Assembly: GCA_943332445.1 (NCBI GenBank)
Contig: CALQPL010000035.1
Coordinates: 1-8,163, forward strand
Length of the DNA: 8,163 bases
Source of the DNA: Bifidobacterium breve
GTDB lineage: Bacteria; Actinomycetota; Actinomycetes; UBA12327
Reading direction: 5' to 3'
The notes beneath the pieces were generated by a model. The model was not told where the DNA came from, searched no databases, and saw only the letters and a list, made by a program, of their open reading frames with translations. The translations under genes were made by a program, and so were the position numbers. Each line of letters opens with the position of its first letter. Position 1 is the first letter of the stretch. Of the stretch, positions 1 through 5,298 are shown piece by piece.

Positions 1-486
1 AAAAATCGGGTCATACCCAAAACCACCGACTCCGCGACACTGCGTGAGTAAGACGCCATCGACTTGGCCCTGAACCACATACTCTTCGCCCGAAGGCAGC
101 ACCAACGCCGCTGCACAGGCAAAGTGCGCCGTGCGTTGGGCAGGTTCGACGTCGCGGATTTGTTCTAGAACCAGGTCAAGGTTTGATTCATCCGTTGCTC
201 CCGCTCCAGCCCACCGCGCCGAATAAATCCCTGGCTGACCATTGAGCGCATCTACGCACAAGCCTGAGTCATCAGCGATAGCGATCAACCCGGTGTGAGC
301 GGCGACCGCGCGCGCCTTGATCAGGGAGTTTTCGGCGAAGGTTGACCCTGTTTCTTCGATCTCTGGCAGGTCACTAAACGCATCTGAACCCAGAATCTCC
401 ACATCCAGACCGGCACTGGCCAACAGCCGGTCTAACTCCGCCAGCTTCTTTGCATTGCGAGTAGCGAGGACGAGCTGGACACTCAC
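1..486 (-). CDS. rdgB: RdgB/HAM1 non-canonical purine NTP pyrophosphatase (3' end cut off by window)
   Basis: Cytosolic house-cleaning enzyme that hydrolyses dITP, ITP and XTP to the monophosphate and pyrophosphate, keeping deaminated purines out of DNA and RNA. My translation of the minus strand from a GTG at 486 gives 162 residues open to the window edge. Family landmarks are in order: the N-terminal nucleotide-binding LATRNAKK (7-14), FAENSLIKA (50-58), ADDSGL with the metal-binding acidic pair (71-76), GQPGIYSARW (83-92) and GFGYDPIF (155-162). The family is usually about 195-205 residues, so roughly 40 C-terminal residues lie outside the window. The GTG start overlaps the rph stop codon as GTGA (483-486), implying translational coupling as the last visible gene of the murI-rph-rdgB operon. 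No convincing Shine-Dalgarno sequence precedes it. The residue before the conserved RG of the substrate loop is Cys150 where Pro is common; this is a minor variation. Identity is secure. Confidence 0.95.
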   Translation of the reverse strand, partial: MSVQLVLATRNAKKLAELDRLLASAGLDVEILGSDAFSDLPEIEETGSTFAENSLIKARAVAAHTGLIAIADDSGLCVDALNGQPGIYSARWAGAGATDESNLDLVLEQIRDVEPAQRTAHFACAAALVLPSGEEYVVQGQVDGVLLTQCRGVGGFGYDPIF

Positions 487-1208
487 GCTTGCAGGGCCTG
501 ATTCTGTAGTGCGGTCAATTCAGTGATACCGGCACCGGCCAGATCCAAAAGCTGGTCAAGCATCGCGCGATTAAATGGGGCACCTTCAGCAGTTCCTTGG
601 ACTTCAATGAACTCGCCACTGCCGGTCATCACGACATTCATGTCGGTGCCGGCCCGCACATCGTCGTCGTAGTGCAGGTCAAGTCGAGCTTCATCATCGA
701 CAACGCCGACAGATACCGCAGCCACTGAGTCGGTCAGCACCTGCACATCCTTGCCAATCACGCCCTGTCCACGTGCCCACTCGATGGCATCTGCCAAAGC
801 AACATATGCACCAGTGATGGCTGCCGTGCGCGTTCCGCCATCGGCCTGCAAGACGTCGCAGTCCAGCACGATGCTGTTCTCGCCCAGTGCCGACAAATCA
901 ACGACTGCTCGAAGTGAGCGACCAATCAGTCGCGAAATCTCGTGGGTGCGTCCACCGATCTTGCCCTTGACTGATTCACGTTGATTGCGCGTATCTGTGG
1001 CCCGCGGCAACATTGAATACTCGGCCGTCACCCAGCCAGAACCGCTGCCCTTTTTCCAGCGGGGCACGCCTTCGGTAAATGAGGCCACACACAAAACACG
1101 CGTGCGACCAAACTCCACCAACGTGGAGCCTTCGGCCTGGTCTAGCCAGCCTCGGTTGAAGGTAATCGAACGAAGGTCATGGGGGCCGCGGCCATCTGAT
1201 CGAGTCAC
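483..1208 (-). CDS. rph: RNase PH (tRNA 3'-end phosphorolytic exoribonuclease)
   Basis: RNase PH removes nucleotides 3' of the CCA end of tRNA precursors using inorganic phosphate, releasing nucleoside diphosphates. The enzyme acts as a hexamer in the cytosol. The 241-residue protein is full length for the family (about 237-260). It opens with the typical RSDGR (3-7) and contains GGRTHEISRLIGRSLRA (85-101), with Arg87 matching the conserved Arg86 of characterised enzymes. The phosphate-binding GGTRTAAI (124-131) contains Arg127, matching Arg126. A DMNVVMT segment follows, where the acidic metal site is expected. The start is a GTG at 1208, 9 nt after the murI stop codon, with only a weak AGG upstream. 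Its TGA stop overlaps the rdgB start by 4 nt. The rph-rdgB pair directly after murI is typical of Actinobacteria. In M. tuberculosis an extra metallo-beta-lactamase-fold gene (Rv1339) lies between murI and rph; it is absent here. Confidence 0.97.
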   Translation of the reverse strand: MTRSDGRGPHDLRSITFNRGWLDQAEGSTLVEFGRTRVLCVASFTEGVPRWKKGSGSGWVTAEYSMLPRATDTRNQRESVKGKIGGRTHEISRLIGRSLRAVVDLSALGENSIVLDCDVLQADGGTRTAAITGAYVALADAIEWARGQGVIGKDVQVLTDSVAAVSVGVVDDEARLDLHYDDDVRAGTDMNVVMTGSGEFIEVQGTAEGAPFNRAMLDQLLDLAGAGITELTALQNQALQA

Positions 1209-1217
1209 GTGGCGAGC

Positions 1218-2054
1218 CTACTGCGGCGCGTTGTCAGGAAAGCCCACCGTGTCTGCTCGGCGCGGATGCCGCTCGACCTCAATGACTTCGGGACCTAGGA
1301 AGCGTTGCCCCAGAACTTCAAAGGGCTTGGGGTCGCCGGTGGCAACGAATCGATGCTCTGGTGGACCGGCATCCCCGCTGCGCTGTAACCCTAAATCCTG
1401 AAGCGTTTGTGCCACTTGTTTGGCCGTCTCGCTCGCACTATTGACCAACGTGACCTCGGGGCCAACCACCGACGCAATCACATCAGCCAGCAGCGGGTAG
1501 TGCGTGCACCCAAGAACCAGAGTGTCAATGTCCTGAGCGATCAACGGTTCGAGGTATTCACGCGCTAGTGCTTCGACCTCGGCGCCTTCGACCACACCGC
1601 CCTCAACGAAATCAACGAACCGTGGGCACGCACGTGAGTACAACGAAATATCTGGGGCAGCGGCAAACGCATCGTCGTAGGCCATCGAATCAATCGTGGC
1701 GTTTGTTCCAATCACACCCACCCGCCGTGACTGCGTGATGTGGACTGCCTGGCGAACCGCGGGCTGAATGACCTCGATCACCGGTACGTCATAGCGCTCA
1801 CGTGCATCGCGCAAGACCGCTGCCGAGGCAGAGTTGCAGGCAATCACAATCAGCTTGACGCCTTCGGCCAACAGGTGGTCCATGACATCGAGTGCGAAAG
1901 CCCGGACCTGAGCTAGGGGGCGAGGACCGTAGGGGCCGCGCAAGGTGTCGCCCACATACAAGACGGATTCATTGGGCAACTGATCAATGATTGCTCTGGC
2001 GACTGTGAGCCCGCCCACTCCACTGTCGAAGATTCCAATCGGGGCGTCGCTCAC
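1218..2054 (-). CDS. murI: Glutamate racemase MurI
   Basis: MurI interconverts L- and D-glutamate without cofactor, supplying D-Glu for peptidoglycan precursors in the cytosol. Numbered from the GTG at 2054 (278 residues), the protein has the family's acid-base pair of cysteines: Cys73 in IACNSASA and Cys183 in LGCTHYPLL, followed by His185. It also has the N-terminal IFDSGVGGLTV (8-18, Asp10) and YVGDTLRGPYG (33-43), which is close to the usual DTxxxPYG loop. The usual length is about 265-285, so the GTG start gives a standard protein. It places the conserved APIGIFDSG three residues from the N-terminus and has a G-rich stretch (GAGTGGGG) just upstream. The reading frame stays open to a TTG at 2099, which would add 15 non-conserved residues; I judge that less likely. 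It is the first gene of the murI-rph-rdgB operon, and rph begins 9 nt after its TAG stop. Confidence 0.96.
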   Translation of the reverse strand: MSDAPIGIFDSGVGGLTVARAIIDQLPNESVLYVGDTLRGPYGPRPLAQVRAFALDVMDHLLAEGVKLIVIACNSASAAVLRDARERYDVPVIEVIQPAVRQAVHITQSRRVGVIGTNATIDSMAYDDAFAAAPDISLYSRACPRFVDFVEGGVVEGAEVEALAREYLEPLIAQDIDTLVLGCTHYPLLADVIASVVGPEVTLVNSASETAKQVAQTLQDLGLQRSGDAGPPEHRFVATGDPKPFEVLGQRFLGPEVIEVERHPRRADTVGFPDNAPQ

Positions 2055-2069
2055 AATGCCCCACTCTAG

Positions 2070-2083
2070 GGGACGAAAGTCCC
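2070..2083. other. Small perfect inverted repeat upstream of the murI start
   Basis: GGGAC and GTCCC (2070-2074 and 2079-2083) flank GAAA on the plus strand, giving a perfect 5-bp hairpin with a GNRA-type tetraloop in that orientation and TTTC in the other. It lies 16-29 nt upstream of the GTG start of murI, inside its likely 5' leader, and about 80 nt upstream of the plus-strand membrane gene. It could be a leader hairpin or an operator half-site, or it could be chance. There is no U-tract, so it is not an intrinsic terminator. Confidence 0.25.
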
Positions 2084-2124
2084 GATTCGGTTGTGCCAAC
2101 TCGTCCTATCCCAAAGAGCATGCG

Positions 2125-2152
2125 AAGATAACGCGTCAAGACAGACCTACAA
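2125..2152 (-). promoter_or_regulatory. Possible promoter for the murI operon
   Basis: On the minus strand, TTGTAG (2152-2147) and TATCTT (2130-2125) are separated by 16 bp. This resembles a housekeeping-sigma -35/-10 pair, and TATCTT fits the actinobacterial TANNNT -10 form. Transcription would start near 2118, giving a leader of about 64 nt to the GTG at 2054. The region is the only gap upstream of murI and must contain a promoter, because the neighbouring plus-strand gene faces away. I found no comparably good pair for the plus-strand gene. This is pattern matching by eye. Confidence 0.35.
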
Positions 2153-2156
2153 GGAG
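2151..2156 (+). promoter_or_regulatory. Ribosome binding site for the small membrane protein gene
   Basis: AAGGAG sits 5 nt before the ATG at 2162. It is the clearest Shine-Dalgarno sequence in the window and supports both the reality of the downstream gene and its start codon. It overlaps the putative -35 element of the divergent murI promoter on the other strand. Confidence 0.8.
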
Positions 2157-2161
2157 ACTTC

Positions 2162-2653
2162 ATGAGCGACTGGTATGCGATCCGCGGAGATGCCTCCGCA
2201 CTGCCGACCGACCCCAAGAACATGCGCTTTCGCCCGCTAGGCGTAACCATCGTTGGGCTCTTAGTACGAATCGCTGCCGTGTGGCAGTTGGCCGTCGGCA
2301 TCTTCTGCATTAGCGAGGCACTCACCTCGTCACAGGCCTCACGCCTGTTCAAGGGCCAGTACCTGGGCACCGTCAGCGACGGTTACCTGTGGTTCGCCGG
2401 CCTGGTGGCGATTGCTTTCGGTTTGATCCTGTGGCGCGTGGCTGCGACCTTAGTTGAGGGTGACCCAGCTGCTCGTATCTTTGTTGTCGCACTTGCCGTG
2501 CTCAACATCATCTTCGCTTTGCTCAGCTTCCCTTGGGGAATTGCTGGAATGATCGTCAACTTGTTGGTGGTCTTCTTGTTGTCTTCAGCGGGTAGCGTTC
2601 GCTGGTTCGCGGACAGCCAGTTCGAAGTCAAGCGTCCTAGCGCTTTCGAATAA
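2162..2653 (+). CDS. Small four-helix integral membrane protein, function unknown
   Basis: A 163-residue protein I do not recognise. It has a polar N-terminus (1-25), then four predicted hydrophobic segments: about 26-53 (long, with one Arg), 75-98, 105-122 and 125-142. A charged cytoplasm-like tail of about 20 residues follows. The loop between segments 1 and 2 (54-74) is hydrophilic. There is no signal peptidase motif, no conserved catalytic motif and no cysteine pair; the only cysteine is in segment 1. The start is fixed by the AAGGAG 5 nt upstream of ATG. It is transcribed alone, divergent from murI and convergent with cysM, and ends about 10 nt before the shared hairpin terminator. In mycobacteria the interval between cysM and murI holds a same-strand rhomboid-family gene. 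This protein is shorter, is on the opposite strand, and lacks a visible GxSG rhomboid serine motif, so it is not that gene inverted. Real gene: confident. Function: unknown. Confidence 0.85.
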   Translation: MSDWYAIRGDASALPTDPKNMRFRPLGVTIVGLLVRIAAVWQLAVGIFCISEALTSSQASRLFKGQYLGTVSDGYLWFAGLVAIAFGLILWRVAATLVEGDPAARIFVVALAVLNIIFALLSFPWGIAGMIVNLLVVFLLSSAGSVRWFADSQFEVKRPSAFE

Positions 2654-2663
2654 ACACTTCAAG

Positions 2664-2705
2664 AAAAAACCGCTCGGCCCATCAATGCGGGTTGAGCGGT
2701 TTTTT
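2664..2705. terminator. Bidirectional intrinsic terminator between converging genes
   Basis: AAAAAACCGCTC (2664-2675) is perfectly complementary to GAGCGGTTTTTT (2694-2705), giving a 12-bp stem. In plus-strand RNA the stem can extend through two G-U and three C-G pairs (2676-2680 with 2689-2693) around an 8-nt loop. T-runs on the 3' side of each strand let it end both the plus-strand membrane gene and the minus-strand cysM operon. In minus-strand RNA the two G-U positions become A-C mismatches, so the structure is stronger for the plus-strand transcript. The last base of the stem is also the last base of the cysM stop codon. Confidence 0.92.
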
Positions 2706-3652
2706 CATGCCCAGAGCTGGCCGTCGAGGGCTTCCTCGGCTTCATCCAGGGTGCCTTCATACGCACCCGTCGACAAGTACTTCCAGCCGCCATCACACAC
2801 GATGAAAGCAATATCAGCACTCTCGCCGGCCTTCACTGCCTTAGCGGCAATTCCCAGAGCCGCGTGCAAGATAGCTCCGGTGGAGATGCCGGCGAAAATG
2901 CCTTCTTGTTCAAGGAGTTCGCGGGTTCGACGCACAGCGTCGCGCGGGCCGACTGAAAATCGTGTGGTCAGCACATCAGGGTCATACAACTCGGGGACAA
3001 ATCCTTCATCAAGATTGCGCAGCCCGTACACCAATTCCCCATAGCGGGGCTCGGCTGCAACGATCGAAATCCCGGGCACGTTCTCGCGAAGAAAACGACC
3101 ACAGCCCATCAGGGTGCCCGTTGTTCCTAATCCAGCGACAAAGTGCGTGATCGTCGGAAGGTCGGCCAACAATTCAGGCCCGGTGCCGCGATAGTGCGCA
3201 TCGGCATTGGCCGGGTTGCCGTATTGATACAGCATGACCCAGTCGGGGTTTTGTGCCGAGATTTCCTTGGCCACGCGTACAGCTTCGTTAGATCCGCCCG
3301 CGGCGGGAGAAGAGATGATTTCCGCACCCCACATGCGCAACAGTTGGCTGCGCTCGGGTGAGGTGTTCTCGGGCATCACACAAATGAGCTTGTAGCCCTT
3401 GAGCCGTGCGGCCATCGCCAACGAAATACCCGTGTTACCCGACGTGGGTTCCAAAATCGTGCAACCAGGAGTCAGGGTGCCATCGGCTTCAGCGGCCTCA
3501 ATCATTGACAGTGCAGCGCGATCCTTCACCGATCCGGTGGGATTGCGATCTTCGAGCTTGGCCCACAATCGCACCTGCGGCGATGGGGACATGGTGGGCA
3601 AACCCACGAGCGGGGTGTGCCCTACCGAAGCCAGAAGGTTGTCGTAACGCAT
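2705..3652 (-). CDS. cysM: CysM, O-phosphoserine sulfhydrylase (CysO-thiocarboxylate-dependent cysteine synthase)
   Basis: A PLP-dependent beta-replacement enzyme of fold type II, 315 residues and full length. In M. tuberculosis, CysM uses O-phospho-L-serine and the thiocarboxylate of CysO as sulfur donor, forming a CysO-Cys adduct. Visible here are the PLP lysine Lys43 in NPTGSVKDR (37-45), the substrate loop TSGNTG (70-75), the phosphate-binding loop GLGTTGT (174-180), and ISTGA (256-260) with the Ser that contacts the pyridine nitrogen. Arg212 in GLRNLDEGF sits at the same offset from the PLP lysine as Arg220 of the M. tuberculosis enzyme, which selects O-phosphoserine over O-acetylserine. 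The C-terminus ends GQLWA, like the mycobacterial tail that folds over the active site. The ATG overlaps the cysO stop as TGATG, and GGTGGAG inside the cysO 3' end (3657-3663) serves as its ribosome binding site. It is the last gene of its operon; a terminator starts at its stop codon. Confidence 0.95.
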   Translation of the reverse strand: MRYDNLLASVGHTPLVGLPTMSPSPQVRLWAKLEDRNPTGSVKDRAALSMIEAAEADGTLTPGCTILEPTSGNTGISLAMAARLKGYKLICVMPENTSPERSQLLRMWGAEIISSPAAGGSNEAVRVAKEISAQNPDWVMLYQYGNPANADAHYRGTGPELLADLPTITHFVAGLGTTGTLMGCGRFLRENVPGISIVAAEPRYGELVYGLRNLDEGFVPELYDPDVLTTRFSVGPRDAVRRTRELLEQEGIFAGISTGAILHAALGIAAKAVKAGESADIAFIVCDGGWKYLSTGAYEGTLDEAEEALDGQLWA

Positions 3653-3927
3653 CAGGCTCCACCAGCGACAGCTGGCAACACCGTGACGTTGTCACCATCG
3701 GCGACTTCGGCATCGATTCCGCCGAGGAAGCGCACATCTTCGTCATTGATATAGATGTTGACGAATCGGCGCAGGGAACCTGCATCAACGAGTCGGTCGG
3801 CAATCCCTGGGAAGTGGGCCTCGAGATCGTTGATCACTGCACCCAGGGTTGCTCCGGTGGCCTCGACAGACTTGGCGCCATCGGTGTAGGTGCGCAAGAT
3901 CGTGGGGATTGATACCTCAATGGCCAT
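3652..3927 (-). CDS. cysO: CysO, ubiquitin-like (ThiS/MoaD-type) sulfur carrier protein
   Basis: A beta-grasp sulfur carrier. Its C-terminal Gly is adenylated and converted to a thiocarboxylate that donates sulfide to CysM. The 91-residue protein begins IEVSIPTILR and contains FVNIYINDEDVRF (55-67), DGDNVTVLPAVAGG (77-90) and a final Ala91; M. tuberculosis CysO is about 93 residues and, as I recall, ends at Gly-Gly. The extra alanine means the Gly-Gly is not the terminus of the primary product. Trimming would be needed, possibly by the neighbouring JAMM protease Mec. The start chosen is the ATG at 3927, with GGAGAG 8 nt upstream. An in-frame ATG at 3969 would add 14 residues lacking family similarity. 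The gene lies 56 nt after mec and overlaps the cysM start by 1 nt, so carrier and synthase are translationally coupled. No adenylating/sulfurtransferase partner (MoeZ/ThiF type) is present in the window. Confidence 0.94.
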   Translation of the reverse strand: MAIEVSIPTILRTYTDGAKSVEATGATLGAVINDLEAHFPGIADRLVDAGSLRRFVNIYINDEDVRFLGGIDAEVADGDNVTVLPAVAGGA

Positions 3928-3935
3928 CGGGCTAA

Positions 3936-3941
3936 CTCTCC
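3936..3941 (-). promoter_or_regulatory. Ribosome binding site of cysO
   Basis: GGAGAG on the minus strand, 8 nt before the ATG at 3927, in the 56-nt gap between mec and cysO. It decides the start in favour of 3927 over the upstream ATG at 3969, which would place this sequence inside the coding region. Confidence 0.7.
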
Positions 3942-3983
3942 ATAGGTTGGGCAGTAGGGAAAGGAACAACTCTTACCGGCTGA

Positions 3984-4403
3984 CTATTCCACCTCACCAG
4001 TCACAATTTCGACTGGCTCTTCGGTGACCTCGCCATCAACGATGCGAAATGAACGAAATTCCACGTCCACCTCATCAGCCGTTGAGACTAAAACGTAGTG
4101 GGCATGGGGTTCGGACGCATAGGAGATGTCGGTGCGGGACGGATACGCCTGGGTTGCGGTGTGGGAGTGATAAATCACCACAGGCTCTTCATCTAGGGAG
4201 TCCATCTCGCGATATAGCTTGAGCAGGTCCTTGGAATCGAACTCATAAAACGTCGGGGAACGGGCTGCGTTGACCATGGGAATGAAACGTTCGGGGCGAT
4301 CAGACCCCGCCGGTCCGGCCACGACCCCGCAGGCTTCATCGGGGTGATCCAGGCGCGCGTGAGCCACGATGGCATCCACGATGGTCTGGGCGATCGTCAG
4401 CAT
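3984..4403 (-). CDS. mec: Mec, JAMM/MPN+ zinc metalloprotease releasing cysteine from CysO
   Basis: In M. tuberculosis, Mec (Rv1334) hydrolyses the bond between CysO and newly made cysteine, freeing cysteine and regenerating the carrier. The 139-residue protein has a complete JAMM signature: catalytic Glu23 in DEACGVVAG, then zinc ligands His79 and His81 in YHSHT, Ser89, and Asp92, with exactly the HxHx(7)Sx(2)D spacing. This predicts an active enzyme. Length is standard for bacterial stand-alone JAMM proteins. The start is the ATG at 4403, 9 nt after the DUF2017 stop, with no clear ribosome binding site, so it probably depends on coupling with the gene upstream. The stop is TAG at 3984, and cysO follows after 56 nt. 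JAMM proteases linked to ThiS-like carriers in other bacteria also trim residues after Gly-Gly; that second activity would suit the Ala extension of CysO here, but this is inference. Confidence 0.94.
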   Translation of the reverse strand: MLTIAQTIVDAIVAHARLDHPDEACGVVAGPAGSDRPERFIPMVNAARSPTFYEFDSKDLLKLYREMDSLDEEPVVIYHSHTATQAYPSRTDISYASEPHAHYVLVSTADEVDVEFRSFRIVDGEVTEEPVEIVTGEVE

Positions 4404-4412
4404 GGTCTAAGG

Positions 4413-4973
4413 CTAGGCAAGGCGCTTGGACAGCACGCGCACCAGGGTGTCTTGGAGGTATCCCAGCCAGTCATAGATGGCCAAGAGGTTGGCCCGCTGG
4501 TCCGTAGCGGCTTCTTCCTCAGTCCAGGCTTGGCTGGCCGGATCAGCGGTGATTCCTAGGCGGGTGGCCAGTACAAGGCGAAGATCGTTGAGGGCCGTCA
4601 ACCACGACTGACAGCCCTGGGCATCGATCTCCACGCGCTTGGATTCGGTGTGCAAGCTCTCTAACACCACGACCACCGACGCGGTCTTGCGCTGCCTCAG
4701 GCCTTCTTGGGTCAGTCGACGAAATTCCTCGTCCGCTTCACGATCTTGCGGGTAGGCCGAAGGAAGCAAGCGGGCAAGGGCTGGATCTTCTGGCGCATCC
4801 GCGTCCGTACCGATGCCGACCATTGCGGCCAAGGGGTCAGTGTGTTCGGGTTCGGGTTGATCGGGCTGCAGGAAAAAAGCCAATTCGGAAAACAGGTGAA
4901 TCAAGATGTCGCGCTCGTCTTCGCTTAGTACCAGGGTCGCGCCTTCACCATGGCTTCGAAATTTATTGGTCAT
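4413..4973 (-). CDS. DUF2017 family protein
   Basis: A 186-residue soluble protein of the actinobacterial DUF2017 family, which regularly sits directly after clpS (Rv1332 in M. tuberculosis). Its biochemical role is unknown to me. Landmarks consistent with the family are LSEDERDIL (16-24), the acidic linker around 37-64, LLPSAYPQDREADEEFRRLTQEGLR (69-93, containing the typical LLPxAY and EFRRLT segments), and WLTALNDLRLVLATRLGI (124-141). A predominantly helical C-terminus ends in SKRLA. There is no signal peptide or membrane segment. I start it at the ATG at 4973, whose A is shared with the TAA stop of clpS (TAATG), with AGGA 6 nt upstream; a GTG at 5000 would add nine residues overlapping clpS. 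The tight coupling to ClpS suggests a role near the N-degron pathway, but that is only guilt by association. Confidence 0.88.
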   Translation of the reverse strand: MTNKFRSHGEGATLVLSEDERDILIHLFSELAFFLQPDQPEPEHTDPLAAMVGIGTDADAPEDPALARLLPSAYPQDREADEEFRRLTQEGLRQRKTASVVVVLESLHTESKRVEIDAQGCQSWLTALNDLRLVLATRLGITADPASQAWTEEEAATDQRANLLAIYDWLGYLQDTLVRVLSKRLA

Positions 4974-5263
4974 TACATGTCCTGCTGCAAGGTAGCCCAC
5001 AGCCCGTAGCCATGCATAGCCTCAACATCGCGTTCCATCTCTTCGCGGCTTCCCGCGGATACGACAGCCTTGCCCTCGTTATGCACTTGCAGCATGAGTC
5101 GGTCTGCCTCTTCATTGGAGTGGCCAAAGTACGCGCGAAACACGTACGCCACGTAGGACATCAAGTTCACGGGGTCGTTCCACACCAAGGTCACCCAGGG
5201 CAATTCCGGCATGATGGAAAAGTCTGTTTCGGGGCGTTCTAACTCAACCGGGGCGATGGACAC
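4973..5263 (-). CDS. clpS: ClpS, adaptor of the Clp protease for N-degron substrates
   Basis: ClpS recognises proteins with destabilising N-terminal residues (Leu, Phe, Tyr, Trp) and hands them to the ClpA/ClpC-ClpP protease. The 96-residue protein has the family core: WVTLVWNDPVNLMSYVAYVF (23-42), with Asn29-Asp30 that bind the substrate alpha-amino group and gatekeeper Met35; then LMLQVHNEGKAVV (56-68), whose His61 matches the conserved pocket histidine; then REEMERDV and the terminal GLWATLQQD. The first ~22 residues are the variable N-terminal extension that engages the ATPase. The start is a GTG at 5263, without a convincing Shine-Dalgarno sequence. An internal ATG (Met18) would delete the functional extension, so I reject it. 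It is first in the clpS-DUF2017-mec-cysO-cysM operon and divergent from the PLP enzyme at 5299, with 35 bp between start codons. Confidence 0.96.
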   Translation of the reverse strand: MSIAPVELERPETDFSIMPELPWVTLVWNDPVNLMSYVAYVFRAYFGHSNEEADRLMLQVHNEGKAVVSAGSREEMERDVEAMHGYGLWATLQQDM

Positions 5264-5285
5264 CGCACTAGTGTCCCAGACCCCG

Positions 5286-5292
5286 TAACCTA
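5286..5292. promoter_or_regulatory. Candidate overlapping -10 elements of a divergent promoter
   Basis: The 35-bp gap between the GTG of clpS (minus) and the GTG of the PLP enzyme (plus) must hold promoter elements for both unless they extend into coding sequence. TAACCTA reads TAACCT on the plus strand (5286-5291) and TAGGTT on the minus strand (5292-5287); both fit TANNNT. On the plus strand 7 nt separate it from the GTG at 5299, the spacing expected for a leaderless mRNA, which agrees with the lack of a ribosome binding site. On the minus strand the leader would be about 16 nt. No good -35 is seen for either. Confidence 0.4.
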
Positions 5293-5298
5293 GGCACC

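Noticed and set aside
985..1401. A 138-codon plus-strand open frame opposite rph and murI
   Set aside because: Antisense to conserved catalytic regions of both genes, with Ser/Arg/Pro-rich shadow composition.
1984..2370. A 128-codon minus-strand open frame across the murI 5' end, the intergenic region and the membrane gene
   Set aside because: It would overlap the strong ribosome binding site and N-terminal half of the plus-strand gene and the murI start in another frame, and has no recognisable motif.
3406..3912. A 168-codon plus-strand open frame spanning parts of cysM and cysO
   Set aside because: Antisense to two well-supported genes, with low-complexity composition and no family resemblance.
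3928..3969. Upstream ATG extending CysO by 14 residues
   Set aside because: The extension has no family similarity and would bury a good ribosome binding site; the ATG at 3927 gives the expected 91 residues.
4823..5242. A 139-codon plus-strand open frame opposite clpS and the DUF2017 gene
   Set aside because: A shadow of conserved minus-strand genes, with His/Arg-rich composition and no domain.
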